Source: an uncultured Pseudoflavonifractor sp.
GTDB taxonomy: Bacteria > Bacillota > Clostridia > Oscillospirales > Oscillospiraceae
Assembly: GCA_947644625.1 (NCBI GenBank)
Contig: CANRZY010000004.1
Coordinates: forward strand, 1-48,180
DNA: 48,180 nt
Direction of reading: 5' to 3'
This document shows positions 6,669 to 14,704 of this stretch, piece after piece. The notes under the pieces are model-generated. The model was not told the origin of the DNA. It made no database searches and worked only from the letters and a program-made list of their open reading frames with translations. The translations under genes were made by a program, and so were the position numbers. The stretch's first letter is position 1. Each line of letters starts with the position of its first letter.

Positions 6669-9062
6669 TTACCGGGCCCCGGCGGCAATGGAGCGCACCG
6701 CCCCAGAGGCGCCTTCATACCTATTCTTTCTTACCAGCAGATAAATCATTCCTGTGAGACATACCGCAGCGGCTACCGTGCCCACCCCAAAGGTCAGCTC
6801 CCCGGTCGCCACCCCGCCCAGCTGGTAGACGATGAGAGCGGCCACATAGGCCAGCACACACATATACCCGATTGCGGCCCAGGTCCACCCGGCGTTGTTC
6901 ATCTCCCGTCTGATCGCTCCCATGGCGGCAAAGCAGGGCGCGCAGAGAAGATTAAAGATCATAAAGGAGTAGGCGGAAAGGCCGGTGAAGACCACAGCCA
7001 TCTGGTCAGAAAAGTTGCTGCCAGGAAACAGGACGCGGAAGGTGGAGACTACATTCTCCTTGGCGATCAGCCCGGTAACGGTAGCCACAGCGGACTGCCA
7101 GTTGCCAAAGCCGATGGGGGCAAAGATCCAGCATACCCCTCCACCGATCGCCGCCAGGATAGAGGCGTCAGGGTTCTCCACCAGGCCGAAGGCTCCGTTT
7201 TCCAATCCGAAGCCCTGAAGAAACCAGAGAATGACGGAGGAACACAGGATCACGGTGCCCGCCCGCTTGATAAAGGACCAGCCCCGCTCCCAGGCCGCCC
7301 GGAGTACGTTGGTCACGCTGGGCACATGGTACTGGGGCAGCTCCATAACAAAGGGGGCCGGATCTCCGGCAAAGACGCGGGTCTTTTTCAGTATGACGCC
7401 GGAGACAATGATGGCGGCCACGCCGATAAAGTAGGCAGAGGTCGCCACCCAGGTGGAGCCTCCGAAAAGGGCCCCGGCAAACATGGCGATAATAGGCATT
7501 TTCGCTCCGCAGGGAATGAAGCAGGTGGTCATAATGGTCATTTTCCTGTCCCGCTCGTTCTCAATGGTCCGGGATGCCATAACTCCCGGCACGCCGCAGC
7601 CCGTGCCCACCAGCATGGGGATGAAGGACTTGCCGCTCAAGCCAAACTTTCTGAAGATCCGGTCCATAATAAAGGCGATCCGAGCCATATATCCCACATC
7701 CTCCAGAACGGCGAGAAGGAGAAACAGCACAAGCATTTGAGGCACAAAACCCAGCACCCCACCCACTCCGGCGATGATCCCGTCCACAATGAGCCCGGTA
7801 AGCCAGTCGGCACAGCCGATACTCTCCAGCCAGGAGCCCACGATAACAGGGATACCGTCCTGCCAGCGGCCGTAGGCATTGGGATCGGGGCCATCCTCGC
7901 CGAACTGGGCCACGGTGGCCTGGGCTTCCCCGTAAACGGCGGCGTTCACCGCCACCTCCTCGGTCTCACCGGAGTCGTCGTCATAGAAGTATACCACAGT
8001 TTCTCCGTTTTCGTAAGCCTCTATGATGGCCCCAGCACGCTCAAAGTCTCCGGCATCGTCCTCGTAGCCGTCGCCGCCGGAGAGGAACCAGCCGTCCCCA
8101 AAAAGTCCGTCGTTGGCCCAGTCGGTGGCGGCGGTGCCGATGGACACCTTCCAGCCGCCCATGGCGATGGCGTAGACCAGGAACATGACCGCTACAAAGA
8201 TGGGCAGAGCCAACACCCGGTTTGTCACCACCCGGTCGATCTTGTCAGAGGCGGACAGGCTGTGACGGGCCGCTTTTTTCTTTACCGAGCGGTCCACCAC
8301 GCCGCTGATGTAGGCGTACCGCTGGTTGGTAATAATGCTCTCCGCGTCGTCGTCCAGCTCCTTCTCGCAATCGGTGATGTGCTTTTCCAGATGAGCCTTC
8401 TCCTCATCGGACAGCTTCAGCTCCTCCAGCGCCTTCCCGTCCCGCTCAAAGATCTTGATGGCGTACCAGCGCAGATACCGGGGATCCACCTGTCCCTCAA
8501 TGGACTCCTCGATGTGGGCCAGGGCATGCTCCACACTTCCGGTAAACACATGGGGCAGCTCCCCCGCCTTGTGAGACGCGGCCAGATCGGCGGCGGCCTG
8601 GGCCGCCGCCAACCCACCCTCATTTTTCAGGGCGGATATCCCCACCACAGTACAGCCCAGGGCCTTTCCCAGCTTATCCAGATCAATGGCGTCCCCATTC
8701 TTCCGTACCAGGTCCATCATATTGACCGCCACCACCACAGGAAGTCCCAGCTCAAGCAGCTGGGTGGTCAAATACAGGTTTCTCTCTATATTGGTGCCGT
8801 CCACGATATTCAGGATGGCGTCGGGCTTCTCCTTCACCAGATAGCTCCGGGCCACCACCTCCTCCAGCGTATAGGGGGACAGGGAATAGATCCCGGGCAG
8901 GTCCTGAATGACCACGTCCTTGTTTCCCTTGAGCCGGCCCTCCTTCTTCTCCACCGTGACGCCGGGCCAGTTGCCCACATACTGGTTAGAGCCGGTAAGG
9001 GCGTTGAACAGGGTGGTCTTGCCGCAGTTGGGATTGCCCGCCAGGGCAATTTTAAGCTCCAT
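6669..9062 (-). CDS. feoB: Ferrous iron transport protein B
   Basis: A 797-residue inner-membrane ferrous iron transporter. The N-terminal G domain is intact: GNPNCGKTT (G1), GVTVEKKEG (G2 region), DLPGIYS (G3), NMMD (G4). A helical domain follows to about residue 270, then the membrane core with both conserved gate motifs, including GTGCGVPGVMASRT and PCGAKMPI. An odd feature is an acidic stretch at about residues 325-403 between the first membrane segment and SIGCADWL; most relatives have only a short loop there. The ATG at 9062 is chosen over 9095 because the protein must begin at the G1 strand, with GGAGAGGAGAG upstream. It follows two feoA genes and one GTTAGC-type box lies in the gap. 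Confidence 0.95.
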   Translation of the reverse strand: MELKIALAGNPNCGKTTLFNALTGSNQYVGNWPGVTVEKKEGRLKGNKDVVIQDLPGIYSLSPYTLEEVVARSYLVKEKPDAILNIVDGTNIERNLYLTTQLLELGLPVVVAVNMMDLVRKNGDAIDLDKLGKALGCTVVGISALKNEGGLAAAQAAADLAASHKAGELPHVFTGSVEHALAHIEESIEGQVDPRYLRWYAIKIFERDGKALEELKLSDEEKAHLEKHITDCEKELDDDAESIITNQRYAYISGVVDRSVKKKAARHSLSASDKIDRVVTNRVLALPIFVAVMFLVYAIAMGGWKVSIGTAATDWANDGLFGDGWFLSGGDGYEDDAGDFERAGAIIEAYENGETVVYFYDDDSGETEEVAVNAAVYGEAQATVAQFGEDGPDPNAYGRWQDGIPVIVGSWLESIGCADWLTGLIVDGIIAGVGGVLGFVPQMLVLFLLLAVLEDVGYMARIAFIMDRIFRKFGLSGKSFIPMLVGTGCGVPGVMASRTIENERDRKMTIMTTCFIPCGAKMPIIAMFAGALFGGSTWVATSAYFIGVAAIIVSGVILKKTRVFAGDPAPFVMELPQYHVPSVTNVLRAAWERGWSFIKRAGTVILCSSVILWFLQGFGLENGAFGLVENPDASILAAIGGGVCWIFAPIGFGNWQSAVATVTGLIAKENVVSTFRVLFPGSNFSDQMAVVFTGLSAYSFMIFNLLCAPCFAAMGAIRREMNNAGWTWAAIGYMCVLAYVAALIVYQLGGVATGELTFGVGTVAAAVCLTGMIYLLVRKNRYEGASGAVRSIAAGAR

Positions 9063-9101
9063 GGAAATTCTCTCCTCTCCAAAATTATATTTCAAGGGTG
9101 A

Positions 9102-9117
9102 ATTAGCAGTTGCTAAC
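9102..9117 (-). promoter_or_regulatory. Iron-regulator-like box between feoA and feoB
   Basis: ATTAGC AGTT GCTAAC, the same 6-4-6 palindrome as the boxes at the operon promoter with one mismatch. It could bind the same repressor or mark an internal start. Confidence 0.5.
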
Positions 9118-9131
9118 TCACGGGCAAAATG

Positions 9132-9356
9132 TTATGCCAGCTCGATCATCTCAGCGTCCGCTCTTCTCACGCTGAGCTCATAGCCCCGTACATTCAGCTC
9201 CATGGGATCTCCCAGGGGAGCCACCTTGCGGACAAAGATCTCCGTGCCACGGGTAATGCCCATGTCCATGATCCGCCGCTTTACCGCGCCCTCCCCATGG
9301 AGACGGGCTACCGTCACATTTTCCCCCACCTTGGCGTCCTTCAAGGTCCTCATCAT
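9132..9356 (-). CDS. feoA: FeoA family protein (second copy)
   Basis: A 74-residue cytosolic SH3-like FeoA protein, expected to bind or regulate FeoB. It shows the family core VKRRIMDMGITRGTEIFVRKVAPLGDP and ends in a typical LSVRRADAEMI strand. AGGAGAG precedes the ATG pair. It lies 13 bp after the first feoA and 70 bp before feoB, in the same operon. Two different FeoA proteins are common in clostridia and may play distinct roles. Confidence 0.93.
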   Translation of the reverse strand: MMRTLKDAKVGENVTVARLHGEGAVKRRIMDMGITRGTEIFVRKVAPLGDPMELNVRGYELSVRRADAEMIELA

Positions 9357-9369
9357 TTCCTCTCTCCTT

Positions 9370-9579
9370 TCAAATCAGAATGCGTCCGGCCATCCTTTGA
9401 TCCAGAGCCACCCGGCTGTCCTTCACTTGCAGGATGAGACTCCCGGCAAGCTCACTGACCACTGTCACCACAGCGTCCACCACAAAACCCATTTCGGCCA
9501 GGTGCCGACGCACCTCGTCCTTTCCTGTGATCCTGCGGATGGTCACTGTCTCCCCCGGCTTTGCCATTGACAAAGGCAT
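9370..9579 (-). CDS. feoA: FeoA family protein (first copy)
   Basis: A 69-residue FeoA protein with the core VRRHLAEMGFVVDAVVTVVSE and the C-terminal VALDQRMAGRILI strand. The ATG at 9579 is chosen because AGGAGG is placed correctly before it; the longer track ORF runs through the ribosome site. It is the first gene after the feo promoter, so it starts the operon feoA-feoA-feoB-Cys-rich protein. Confidence 0.92.
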   Translation of the reverse strand: MPLSMAKPGETVTIRRITGKDEVRRHLAEMGFVVDAVVTVVSELAGSLILQVKDSRVALDQRMAGRILI

Positions 9580-9606
9580 ATGCTCCCGCCTCCTCTTCTC
9601 CAAAAA

Positions 9607-9687
9607 GTTAGCACCAGCTAACATATCGGGAAAAATTTTGGTTAGCGATTGCTAACCTTCAACGATGGAAAGTTTACCATTGCTAAC
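9607..9687 (-). promoter_or_regulatory. Operator array of the feo operon
   Basis: Three 6-4-6 palindromes of one design: GTTAGC-ACCA-GCTAAC (9607-9622), GTTAGC-GATT-GCTAAC (9641-9656, extended by one base on each side) and GTTTAC-CATT-GCTAAC (9672-9687, one degenerate arm). The last covers the promoter core. The design fits a metal-dependent repressor of the DtxR/MntR class better than a Fur box, but no such regulator is in the window. Confidence 0.7.
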
Positions 9688-9699
9688 TCATTTTGTCAA
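9671..9699 (-). promoter_or_regulatory. Promoter of the feo operon
   Basis: TTGACA (9699-9694), 17-nt spacer, TAAACT (9676-9671). One palindromic box sits in the spacer and -10 region, another just downstream, as expected for repression. Confidence 0.75.
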
Positions 9700-9735
9700 G
9701 CCCCTTCTCAAAATTTTATCCGCCAACGGGAGATA

Positions 9736-9771
9736 GAAAAACCGGATGAGAGGATCCCTCTCACCCGGTTT
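9736..9771 (-). terminator. Terminator of the second TetR gene
   Basis: Stem AAACCGG-TGAGAGG with its complement around ATCC; the minus strand continues with TTTTTCTATC. Confidence 0.8.
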
Positions 9772-9785
9772 CGCTTTTCTTCTCT

Positions 9786-10340
9786 TCATTCCCACCGCTC
9801 CGGCAAAGCCCGTTCCAGCAGGGCCCCCATCTCTTCTGCACTGAGAGGCATGTTATTTTCCAGCCACCAGTCTACTGCGGACAAAATGGCCCCGGCATAA
9901 AAACGCCCCCAAACCTTAGCCGCATATGGATCCTCCTGTACAGCGGGATCCCCTTTCTCCAATATAAAACGCTCCAGCACCCTGGCAATGGCCTTCTCCA
10001 TCATTTGAAGCTCCGGACTCCCCGCTCCTCCAAGGCCTACGGAACACAACCGCTGATGGGTCCGGAAAAAAACAAGCACCTTTTGAAATTCGTCCCGGAA
10101 TCCTGCCCGCAGTCCCTTTTCCTTGTCCGCCCTAGCCCAGTTTTCCGAAAAACGATCCATCATATTTTGGAGTACATAGTGAAACAGATCGTTTTTGTCT
10201 TCAAAATGGGCATAAAACGTGGTGCGGTGAACCATGGCCCGTTGACAGATATCCACCACCGAGATCTCCCCATAAGGCTGTTCCTCCATCAAACCCAAAA
10301 GCGCATTGCTGAGATGCTGCCTGCTTCTGCGCTGACGCAT
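9786..10340 (-). CDS. TetR/AcrR-family regulator
   Basis: A 184-residue TetR-like protein. The N-terminal HTH is visible (ISVVDICQRAMVHRTTFYAHFEDK), with a short helical C-terminal domain and the segment RFYAGAILSAVDWWLENN, typical of the TetR group that carries a C-terminal YbjK/DhaS-like domain. AGGAGG lies just before the ATG at 10340; the track start at 10370 is less likely. It has its own perfect consensus promoter and terminator. The neighbour is the flavin reductase gene 180 bp upstream on the same strand, which has an inverted repeat in its leader, but I see no copy of that repeat at this gene. Target unknown. Confidence 0.82.
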   Translation of the reverse strand: MRQRRSRQHLSNALLGLMEEQPYGEISVVDICQRAMVHRTTFYAHFEDKNDLFHYVLQNMMDRFSENWARADKEKGLRAGFRDEFQKVLVFFRTHQRLCSVGLGGAGSPELQMMEKAIARVLERFILEKGDPAVQEDPYAAKVWGRFYAGAILSAVDWWLENNMPLSAEEMGALLERALPERWE

Positions 10341-10403
10341 ATCCTCCTTACCATCCCTGCCTTCCCGCATACTCTCACGCCCCCCTCTTTTCCTTTTTTC
10401 GCC

Positions 10404-10432
10404 ATTATACTGCTGTTTGGCAATACTGTCAA
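10404..10432 (-). promoter_or_regulatory. Perfect consensus promoter of the second TetR gene
   Basis: TTGACA (10432-10427), 17-nt spacer, TATAAT (10409-10404) on the minus strand. Confidence 0.8.
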
Positions 10433-10461
10433 GTTAGGCTACAGATGTCTTTGTATAAAAG

Positions 10462-10500
10462 AGGAAGCCGCCCCGGTCTGGGGCGGCTTCCTGCCTCTCT
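10462..10500. terminator. Strong terminator after the flavin reductase gene
   Basis: Thirteen-bp perfect stem AGGAAGCCGCCCC/GGGGCGGCTTCCT with a 5-nt loop; CTTTTATAC follows on the minus strand and CTCTCTTTTTT on the plus. Confidence 0.85.
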
Positions 10501-10522
10501 TTTTTCTGATCTTTTTTCCTTT

Positions 10523-12820
10523 TTACTTGAGCTCCTCGGCTATCCTATCGCCCACCAGGGCACCGAAGGACACGGCGGCGTCAAAGCCGTTGCCGTAGCG
10601 GGTCTCCCGCTGCTCGTAGGAACCGATCACGTCGCCGGCGGCCCACAGGCCGGGGATCTCGGCGTCCTTCTCGGTGAGTACGTGGCCGTCCAGATCCACC
10701 CGCAGACCGGCGGTGGTCAGGTAGACCACAGGCTCCACCCGGACCAGCCAAATGCCGTCCTTGGTGTCCAGGTAGGGCAGGTTACCCTGGCCCCACTCGC
10801 TGGTACCGCCGTTCATAGCCAGCTCGTTGTTGGTGGCGATGGTCTGGGCCAAATTGGGCAGGTTGAGAGCCTTGGCGGCCTCCTCCACGGTGTCGTAGTG
10901 GACAGCCTCCCCCTTCTCAAAGATGGCCTTGTAGGTGAACTTCTTATCGTCGTAATCCTTGATGGTGGCGGCGCCGGCGTCGTCAAAGACATAGTAGAAG
11001 GTGTTGCCGTTGGCGGGGTCGGCCTTGGCGGCGGCCATGGTAGCGTGGTTGTTCTTCATAATGTTGGCAAACTGGTCGCCCTTGATGTTGACCATCAGAC
11101 CCACGTTCATGTAGTGGAGGAAGGCCAGCTCAAAGTGGCTCTGATAGGTAGCCAGGAAGCCGGGCATATATGCACCGGCGTAATCCACCACGCCGCCGGC
11201 CTTCAGACCCATCTTCAGGCCGTCGCCGGTGAGGCTCTCAGGGCAGATGAAGAACTCGTCGGCCCACTCAGGGTGATACTCCTTCAGAAGTTCAGGGCTC
11301 TTGGCAAAAGAGCCGGTAGCCAGCATGGTCTGCTTGGCGTTGACGGTCCAGGTCTTGCCGTCCTTCCCCACCGCCTTCACGCCGGTGATGGCTCCGTCCT
11401 TATTCTGGATCAGCTCCGTGACGGGAGTATTGTAGACGATCCTGACCCCCTGGGCAGTGACCCGGTCCACCATAAACTCCATCAGGTAGCCGCAGCCGCC
11501 GGAGTAACAACCGGGGGCGAAATAGGGGCTGCCCACAAGGCCGGGCTCCACGCCCAGGGAGGTAAAGCCCACGCCGATGCTGTTCATCCAGTCATAGAGC
11601 TTGCCGGAGGTCTGATACATCTGCTGTAGCCAGGGCAGCTCATCCTTGGTCTTGCCGTAGGCCTTGCCCAGGGCGTCGCCAATGTTATCCCAGGAGCTCA
11701 TATAAAGCCCGGTGGCCATGTTGACCTCCCGGCCCACCAGCCAGTTCTGATAGGTCTGGGAATCCACGCCGTTGAAGCCGCCAAAGGCGGTGGGCATGGA
11801 GCCGCCGGGGATGTCCTGCTTCTCAAAGAGAATGATGTTCTTTACACCGGCCTCCAGCAGCCGGGCGGCGGCCATCAGGCCGGCGGTACCGGCGCCCGCG
11901 ATAACCACGTCCACATCCTCGGTGACCTGGGTGGGGACAACCTCCTCCTTGGCGGGAGCGGTGGCAAAGACGGCGGGATCGCCGCCGGCAGCGATAACGG
12001 CCTCAGCCACGCCCTGCTTGATAGTGGTGGAGGAAACGGTGGCGCCGCCCACGGCGTCCACATTAAAGCTCTGGGCAGCGGAGATAGCGCCGGGGATCCG
12101 GTCGATGGCGTAGGTGCCCACACCCTCAGTCTCGCTCTGAGAGTTGATGGTCACGGACTTGATCTTGCCGCCCTGGAACATGGTGGTGACCACGATGATC
12201 CCCTCATGGCCGATGGCGTTGACGGTATACTTTCCGTCGGCGGGAGCGGCCACGGCCTTACCCTGGGCCTTCGCGAGGGCCACCGTCAGAGCGTCCTTGA
12301 CGCCCCGGCTGGTGTAGGTGGCTCCGGTGATGGTATCCATCTCCAGGCCCTGGCTGGCAGCCAGACGGCCCAGAGGCGCCAGGATGGCGCCGCCGATGGT
12401 GGGAGTCTCGTCGTCACCGGTGACCTTTACCTCGGTGATGGCGTCGGCAGAGACGGTGGCTTCAACGGTGACGGGACCGCCAAAGCCCATGGCCGTGCCG
12501 GTATAGGTGCCGGGAGTGTAGGACGCGGCCGCGGTGATGCCGTCCACACCCACCAGCTTCACGGTACCCGTGTCGTTCTTGTCCCACTCCACATCAATGC
12601 CCAGCAGCTCGCACAGATAGCGGACAGGGGCATAGGTGGTGCCCTCATAGGCGAATACATCGGCGGGAGTCCCGTCCGACTTGGTGGGAGTGACCGCTTG
12701 GCCGTTGATGGTCAGGTCCATGGGGGTGATGGAGACCGTTTTCTCCACGCCGGCCGCCAGAGCGGCCGTTCCCATGACCATGGCAAGGGCCAGCGCCAGG
12801 GCTGTGATCCTTTTCTTCAT
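10523..12820 (-). CDS. Secreted FMN/FMN/FAD flavoprotein reductase (fumarate-reductase-like) with stalk domain
   Basis: A 765-residue exported flavoprotein. Order: signal peptide (1-22), a short stalk or copper-amine-oxidase-N-like domain (about 33-90, YAPVRYLCELLGIDVEWD), two FMN_bind domains (about 100-180 and 198-275), and a FAD_binding_2 reductase (about 303-760) opening with the dinucleotide fold VVIAGAGTAGLMAAAR. Both FMN domains have the ApbE flavinylation motif: DTITGAT (Thr168) and DAVGGAT (Thr261). Related proteins reduce fumarate, urocanate or other acceptors outside the cell with electrons from membrane carriers. Substrate is not clear from the sequence. No apbE is in the window. 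Single gene, own promoter and terminator, with a palindrome in its leader. Confidence 0.88.
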   Translation of the reverse strand: MKKRITALALALAMVMGTAALAAGVEKTVSITPMDLTINGQAVTPTKSDGTPADVFAYEGTTYAPVRYLCELLGIDVEWDKNDTGTVKLVGVDGITAAASYTPGTYTGTAMGFGGPVTVEATVSADAITEVKVTGDDETPTIGGAILAPLGRLAASQGLEMDTITGATYTSRGVKDALTVALAKAQGKAVAAPADGKYTVNAIGHEGIIVVTTMFQGGKIKSVTINSQSETEGVGTYAIDRIPGAISAAQSFNVDAVGGATVSSTTIKQGVAEAVIAAGGDPAVFATAPAKEEVVPTQVTEDVDVVIAGAGTAGLMAAARLLEAGVKNIILFEKQDIPGGSMPTAFGGFNGVDSQTYQNWLVGREVNMATGLYMSSWDNIGDALGKAYGKTKDELPWLQQMYQTSGKLYDWMNSIGVGFTSLGVEPGLVGSPYFAPGCYSGGCGYLMEFMVDRVTAQGVRIVYNTPVTELIQNKDGAITGVKAVGKDGKTWTVNAKQTMLATGSFAKSPELLKEYHPEWADEFFICPESLTGDGLKMGLKAGGVVDYAGAYMPGFLATYQSHFELAFLHYMNVGLMVNIKGDQFANIMKNNHATMAAAKADPANGNTFYYVFDDAGAATIKDYDDKKFTYKAIFEKGEAVHYDTVEEAAKALNLPNLAQTIATNNELAMNGGTSEWGQGNLPYLDTKDGIWLVRVEPVVYLTTAGLRVDLDGHVLTEKDAEIPGLWAAGDVIGSYEQRETRYGNGFDAAVSFGALVGDRIAEELK

Positions 12821-12846
12821 GGCTATTCTCTCCTTTTACACAAGTT

Positions 12847-12865
12847 GTTTGATGCATCATCAAAC
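12847..12865 (-). promoter_or_regulatory. Inverted repeat in the leader of the flavin reductase gene
   Basis: GTTTGATG-CAT-CATCAAAC, eight-base perfect arms, between the -10 box and the ribosome site. It may be a repressor operator or an mRNA hairpin. Confidence 0.6.
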
Positions 12866-12874
12866 ACTATATCA

Positions 12875-12903
12875 ATTATATATTAAGGGTCTTATTTTGT
12901 AAA
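12875..12903 (-). promoter_or_regulatory. Promoter of the flavin reductase gene
   Basis: TTTACA (12903-12898), 17-nt spacer, TATAAT (12880-12875) on the minus strand. Confidence 0.7.
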
Positions 12904-13006
12904 TCACAACCATATCCGACGGCAATCGAAAATTTCCCGTCTTTCATTGAATTTTTTTATCAATAGATTGCGCCAACACCTTTTCCTGTTCAAACCCGCT
13001 TTTTTA

Positions 13007-13015
13007 TGGTAAAAT
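13007..13015 (+). promoter_or_regulatory. Extended -10 promoter of the DUF3842 operon
   Basis: TGGTAAAAT is an extended -10 box 37 bp before the DUF3842 start; the -35 region is poor. Confidence 0.4.
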
Positions 13016-13051
13016 ATTTTTGATCACTTTTTCCTGGAGGCGATCTATATT

Positions 13052-13468
13052 ATGCTGATCGTTGTCATTGACGGGCAGGGTGGAGGGCTGGGTGCAGCCC
13101 TTGTAGCCCGTCTGAAAACCCGGCTAGGGAACAAGGCTCAGCTCCGGGTGGTGGGGATCAACGCCCTGGCTACCTCCGCCATGCTGAAGTCAGGGGCAGA
13201 CAAGGCCGCCACCGGAGAAAACGCCGTCTGCCATAACGCCGCCCAGGCAGACCTGATCCTGGGCCCCATCGGGCTTCTCTCCACCAATGCCCTGATGGGC
13301 GAGGTAAGCCCCGCCATAGCCGCCGCCGTCTCCTCCGCCAAGGCCCGCCGGATCCTGGTACCCGTCTCCAGCGGCTGCGGTATCCTGGTGGCGGGAGCTA
13401 CAGGCTGGAAGCTGGAGGAGCTGTTGGATGAAGCGGTGGAGCTGGCGGTAAAGGAGATAGGCCCATGA
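13052..13468 (+). CDS. DUF3842 family protein
   Basis: A 138-residue protein that begins MLIVVIDGQGGGLGAAL, a Rossmann-like glycine-rich start typical of DUF3842, a clostridial family of unknown function. No membrane segment or catalytic motif is obvious; HNAAQADLILGPIGLLSTNA is a conserved-looking stretch. GGAGG precedes the ATG. Its last four bases overlap the start of the P-loop kinase gene, so the two are translationally coupled and probably work together. Confidence 0.8.
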   Translation: MLIVVIDGQGGGLGAALVARLKTRLGNKAQLRVVGINALATSAMLKSGADKAATGENAVCHNAAQADLILGPIGLLSTNALMGEVSPAIAAAVSSAKARRILVPVSSGCGILVAGATGWKLEELLDEAVELAVKEIGP

Positions 13469-14562
13469 ATGTTTTGAAAAATATCCTTACCCTCCATGCC
13501 AAACGGTATCCTTCCATGGAGCTCCGGGACTATGTAAAGCTCCTCTACCAAAGCGAATTTGGACCCGGCCATCTGGTGGAGGCAGAAGACGCCCTAGAGG
13601 CGCTGCAAAGGGAATTTGCCCAAGCCAAAGAGGAAGGTTATACCCCTGAATATGCCGTGGAGGCCATCGGGGACGGGCTGTGCCGCGTCCACCTGGATCC
13701 CCGGTTCATTACCGGGGAGGACCTTCCCCTCCTCGCCCGCTGCTTTGCCCACTCGGCCTGCCCCAGAGGAAGCGAAGCGGGACTGTGGAAAAAATTAGGG
13801 CTTTTGTCCGGGCTGGCCTGGGCCGGAACGCTTCCTCTGGAGCCTCAGGAGCTGGACCTGTTTCTTGCCCTCTACGAAAGCGGGGGCTGTCCCCCTATCC
13901 ACCACAGCGACGGTTACCGGGAGCTTTACCGTCCCCATTACCGGGTGATGGACCGGGACCTCTCCCTGTACGCTCCCGCCCTCCGGGCCGTCGACGCTCT
14001 TTTGCGGAACACGCAGGGCCCTGTCATTGTAGCGGTGGACGGGCGCTGCGCCAGCGGTAAGACCACCTTTGCCCAAAAAGCGGAAGCACTCTTTGACGAA
14101 TGCAACGTATTTCACATGGACGACTTTTTCCTGCCACCGGAAAAGCGGACGCAGGAACGACTTTCCACCCCCGGCGGTAATGTGGACTACGAGCGTTCGG
14201 CCACCGAGCTTTTTGAGCCCCTTCGCCGGGAGGAAGCGGTTGCCCACCGCCGCTTTGACTGCTCCACCATGACCATGGGGGAACCCCAGGGGATCCCCTT
14301 CCGGCGGCTCAATATCGTGGAGGGAAGCTATGCCCTTCACCCTGTTCTGTCCGGTTACTCCCAACTGCGGATCTTCTTTACCTGTTCCCCAGAGGTCCAG
14401 CTTGCCCGTCTCTCCCGCCGGGAAACTCCCGAAAGCCTGGAAAGGTTCCGGAAACGGTGGATCCCCATGGAGGAGAATTACTTTAGATCCCTTTCCATCC
14501 AGGACCGGTGTGATATCGTGGTGGACACTTCCCCCCTGTCCTCTTTGGAGCCAGAAAAATAA
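13465..14562 (+). CDS. Uridine-kinase-like P-loop phosphotransferase with extra N-terminal domain
   Basis: A 365-residue protein of two parts. Residues 1 to about 175 form a domain I do not recognise, with SEFGPGHLVE and PIHHSDGYRELYRPHYRVM as striking stretches. Residues 185-350 are a uridine-kinase/PRK-like P-loop kinase: VDGRCASGKTTFA (Walker A), VFHMDDFFLP (substrate Asp pair) and NIVEGSYALHP. The true substrate is unknown, most likely a nucleoside or another small alcohol. The ATG overlaps the DUF3842 stop, and a clean terminator follows. Confidence 0.75.
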   Translation: MNVLKNILTLHAKRYPSMELRDYVKLLYQSEFGPGHLVEAEDALEALQREFAQAKEEGYTPEYAVEAIGDGLCRVHLDPRFITGEDLPLLARCFAHSACPRGSEAGLWKKLGLLSGLAWAGTLPLEPQELDLFLALYESGGCPPIHHSDGYRELYRPHYRVMDRDLSLYAPALRAVDALLRNTQGPVIVAVDGRCASGKTTFAQKAEALFDECNVFHMDDFFLPPEKRTQERLSTPGGNVDYERSATELFEPLRREEAVAHRRFDCSTMTMGEPQGIPFRRLNIVEGSYALHPVLSGYSQLRIFFTCSPEVQLARLSRRETPESLERFRKRWIPMEENYFRSLSIQDRCDIVVDTSPLSSLEPEK

Positions 14563-14579
14563 AACTGCAAAATCACAAG

Positions 14580-14612
14580 AAATGGGCCGGACTACCCGGC
14601 CCATTTTGTTGA
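14580..14612 (+). terminator. Intrinsic terminator of the kinase gene
   Basis: Stem AAATGGGCCGG/CCGGCCCATTT with a 5-nt loop and a short T-rich tail. Confidence 0.8.
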
Positions 14613-14631
14613 CCTTTTTGCCAAAACCCCT

Positions 14632-14660
14632 TTGCTTTCCCTGCCAAAAAGTGCTATTCT
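14632..14660 (+). promoter_or_regulatory. Promoter of the antiporter gene
   Basis: TTGCTT (14632-14637), 17-nt spacer, TATTCT (14655-14660), 45 bp before the ATG. Confidence 0.5.
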
Positions 14661-14704
14661 ACAATCTGTTGCCATGATTTTTACCCCGAAGGAGCGACCT
14701 TTCT

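Noticed and set aside
6438-9101. 887-residue plus ORF
   Set aside because: Antisense shadow of feoB; Gly/His/Gln-rich with no domain.
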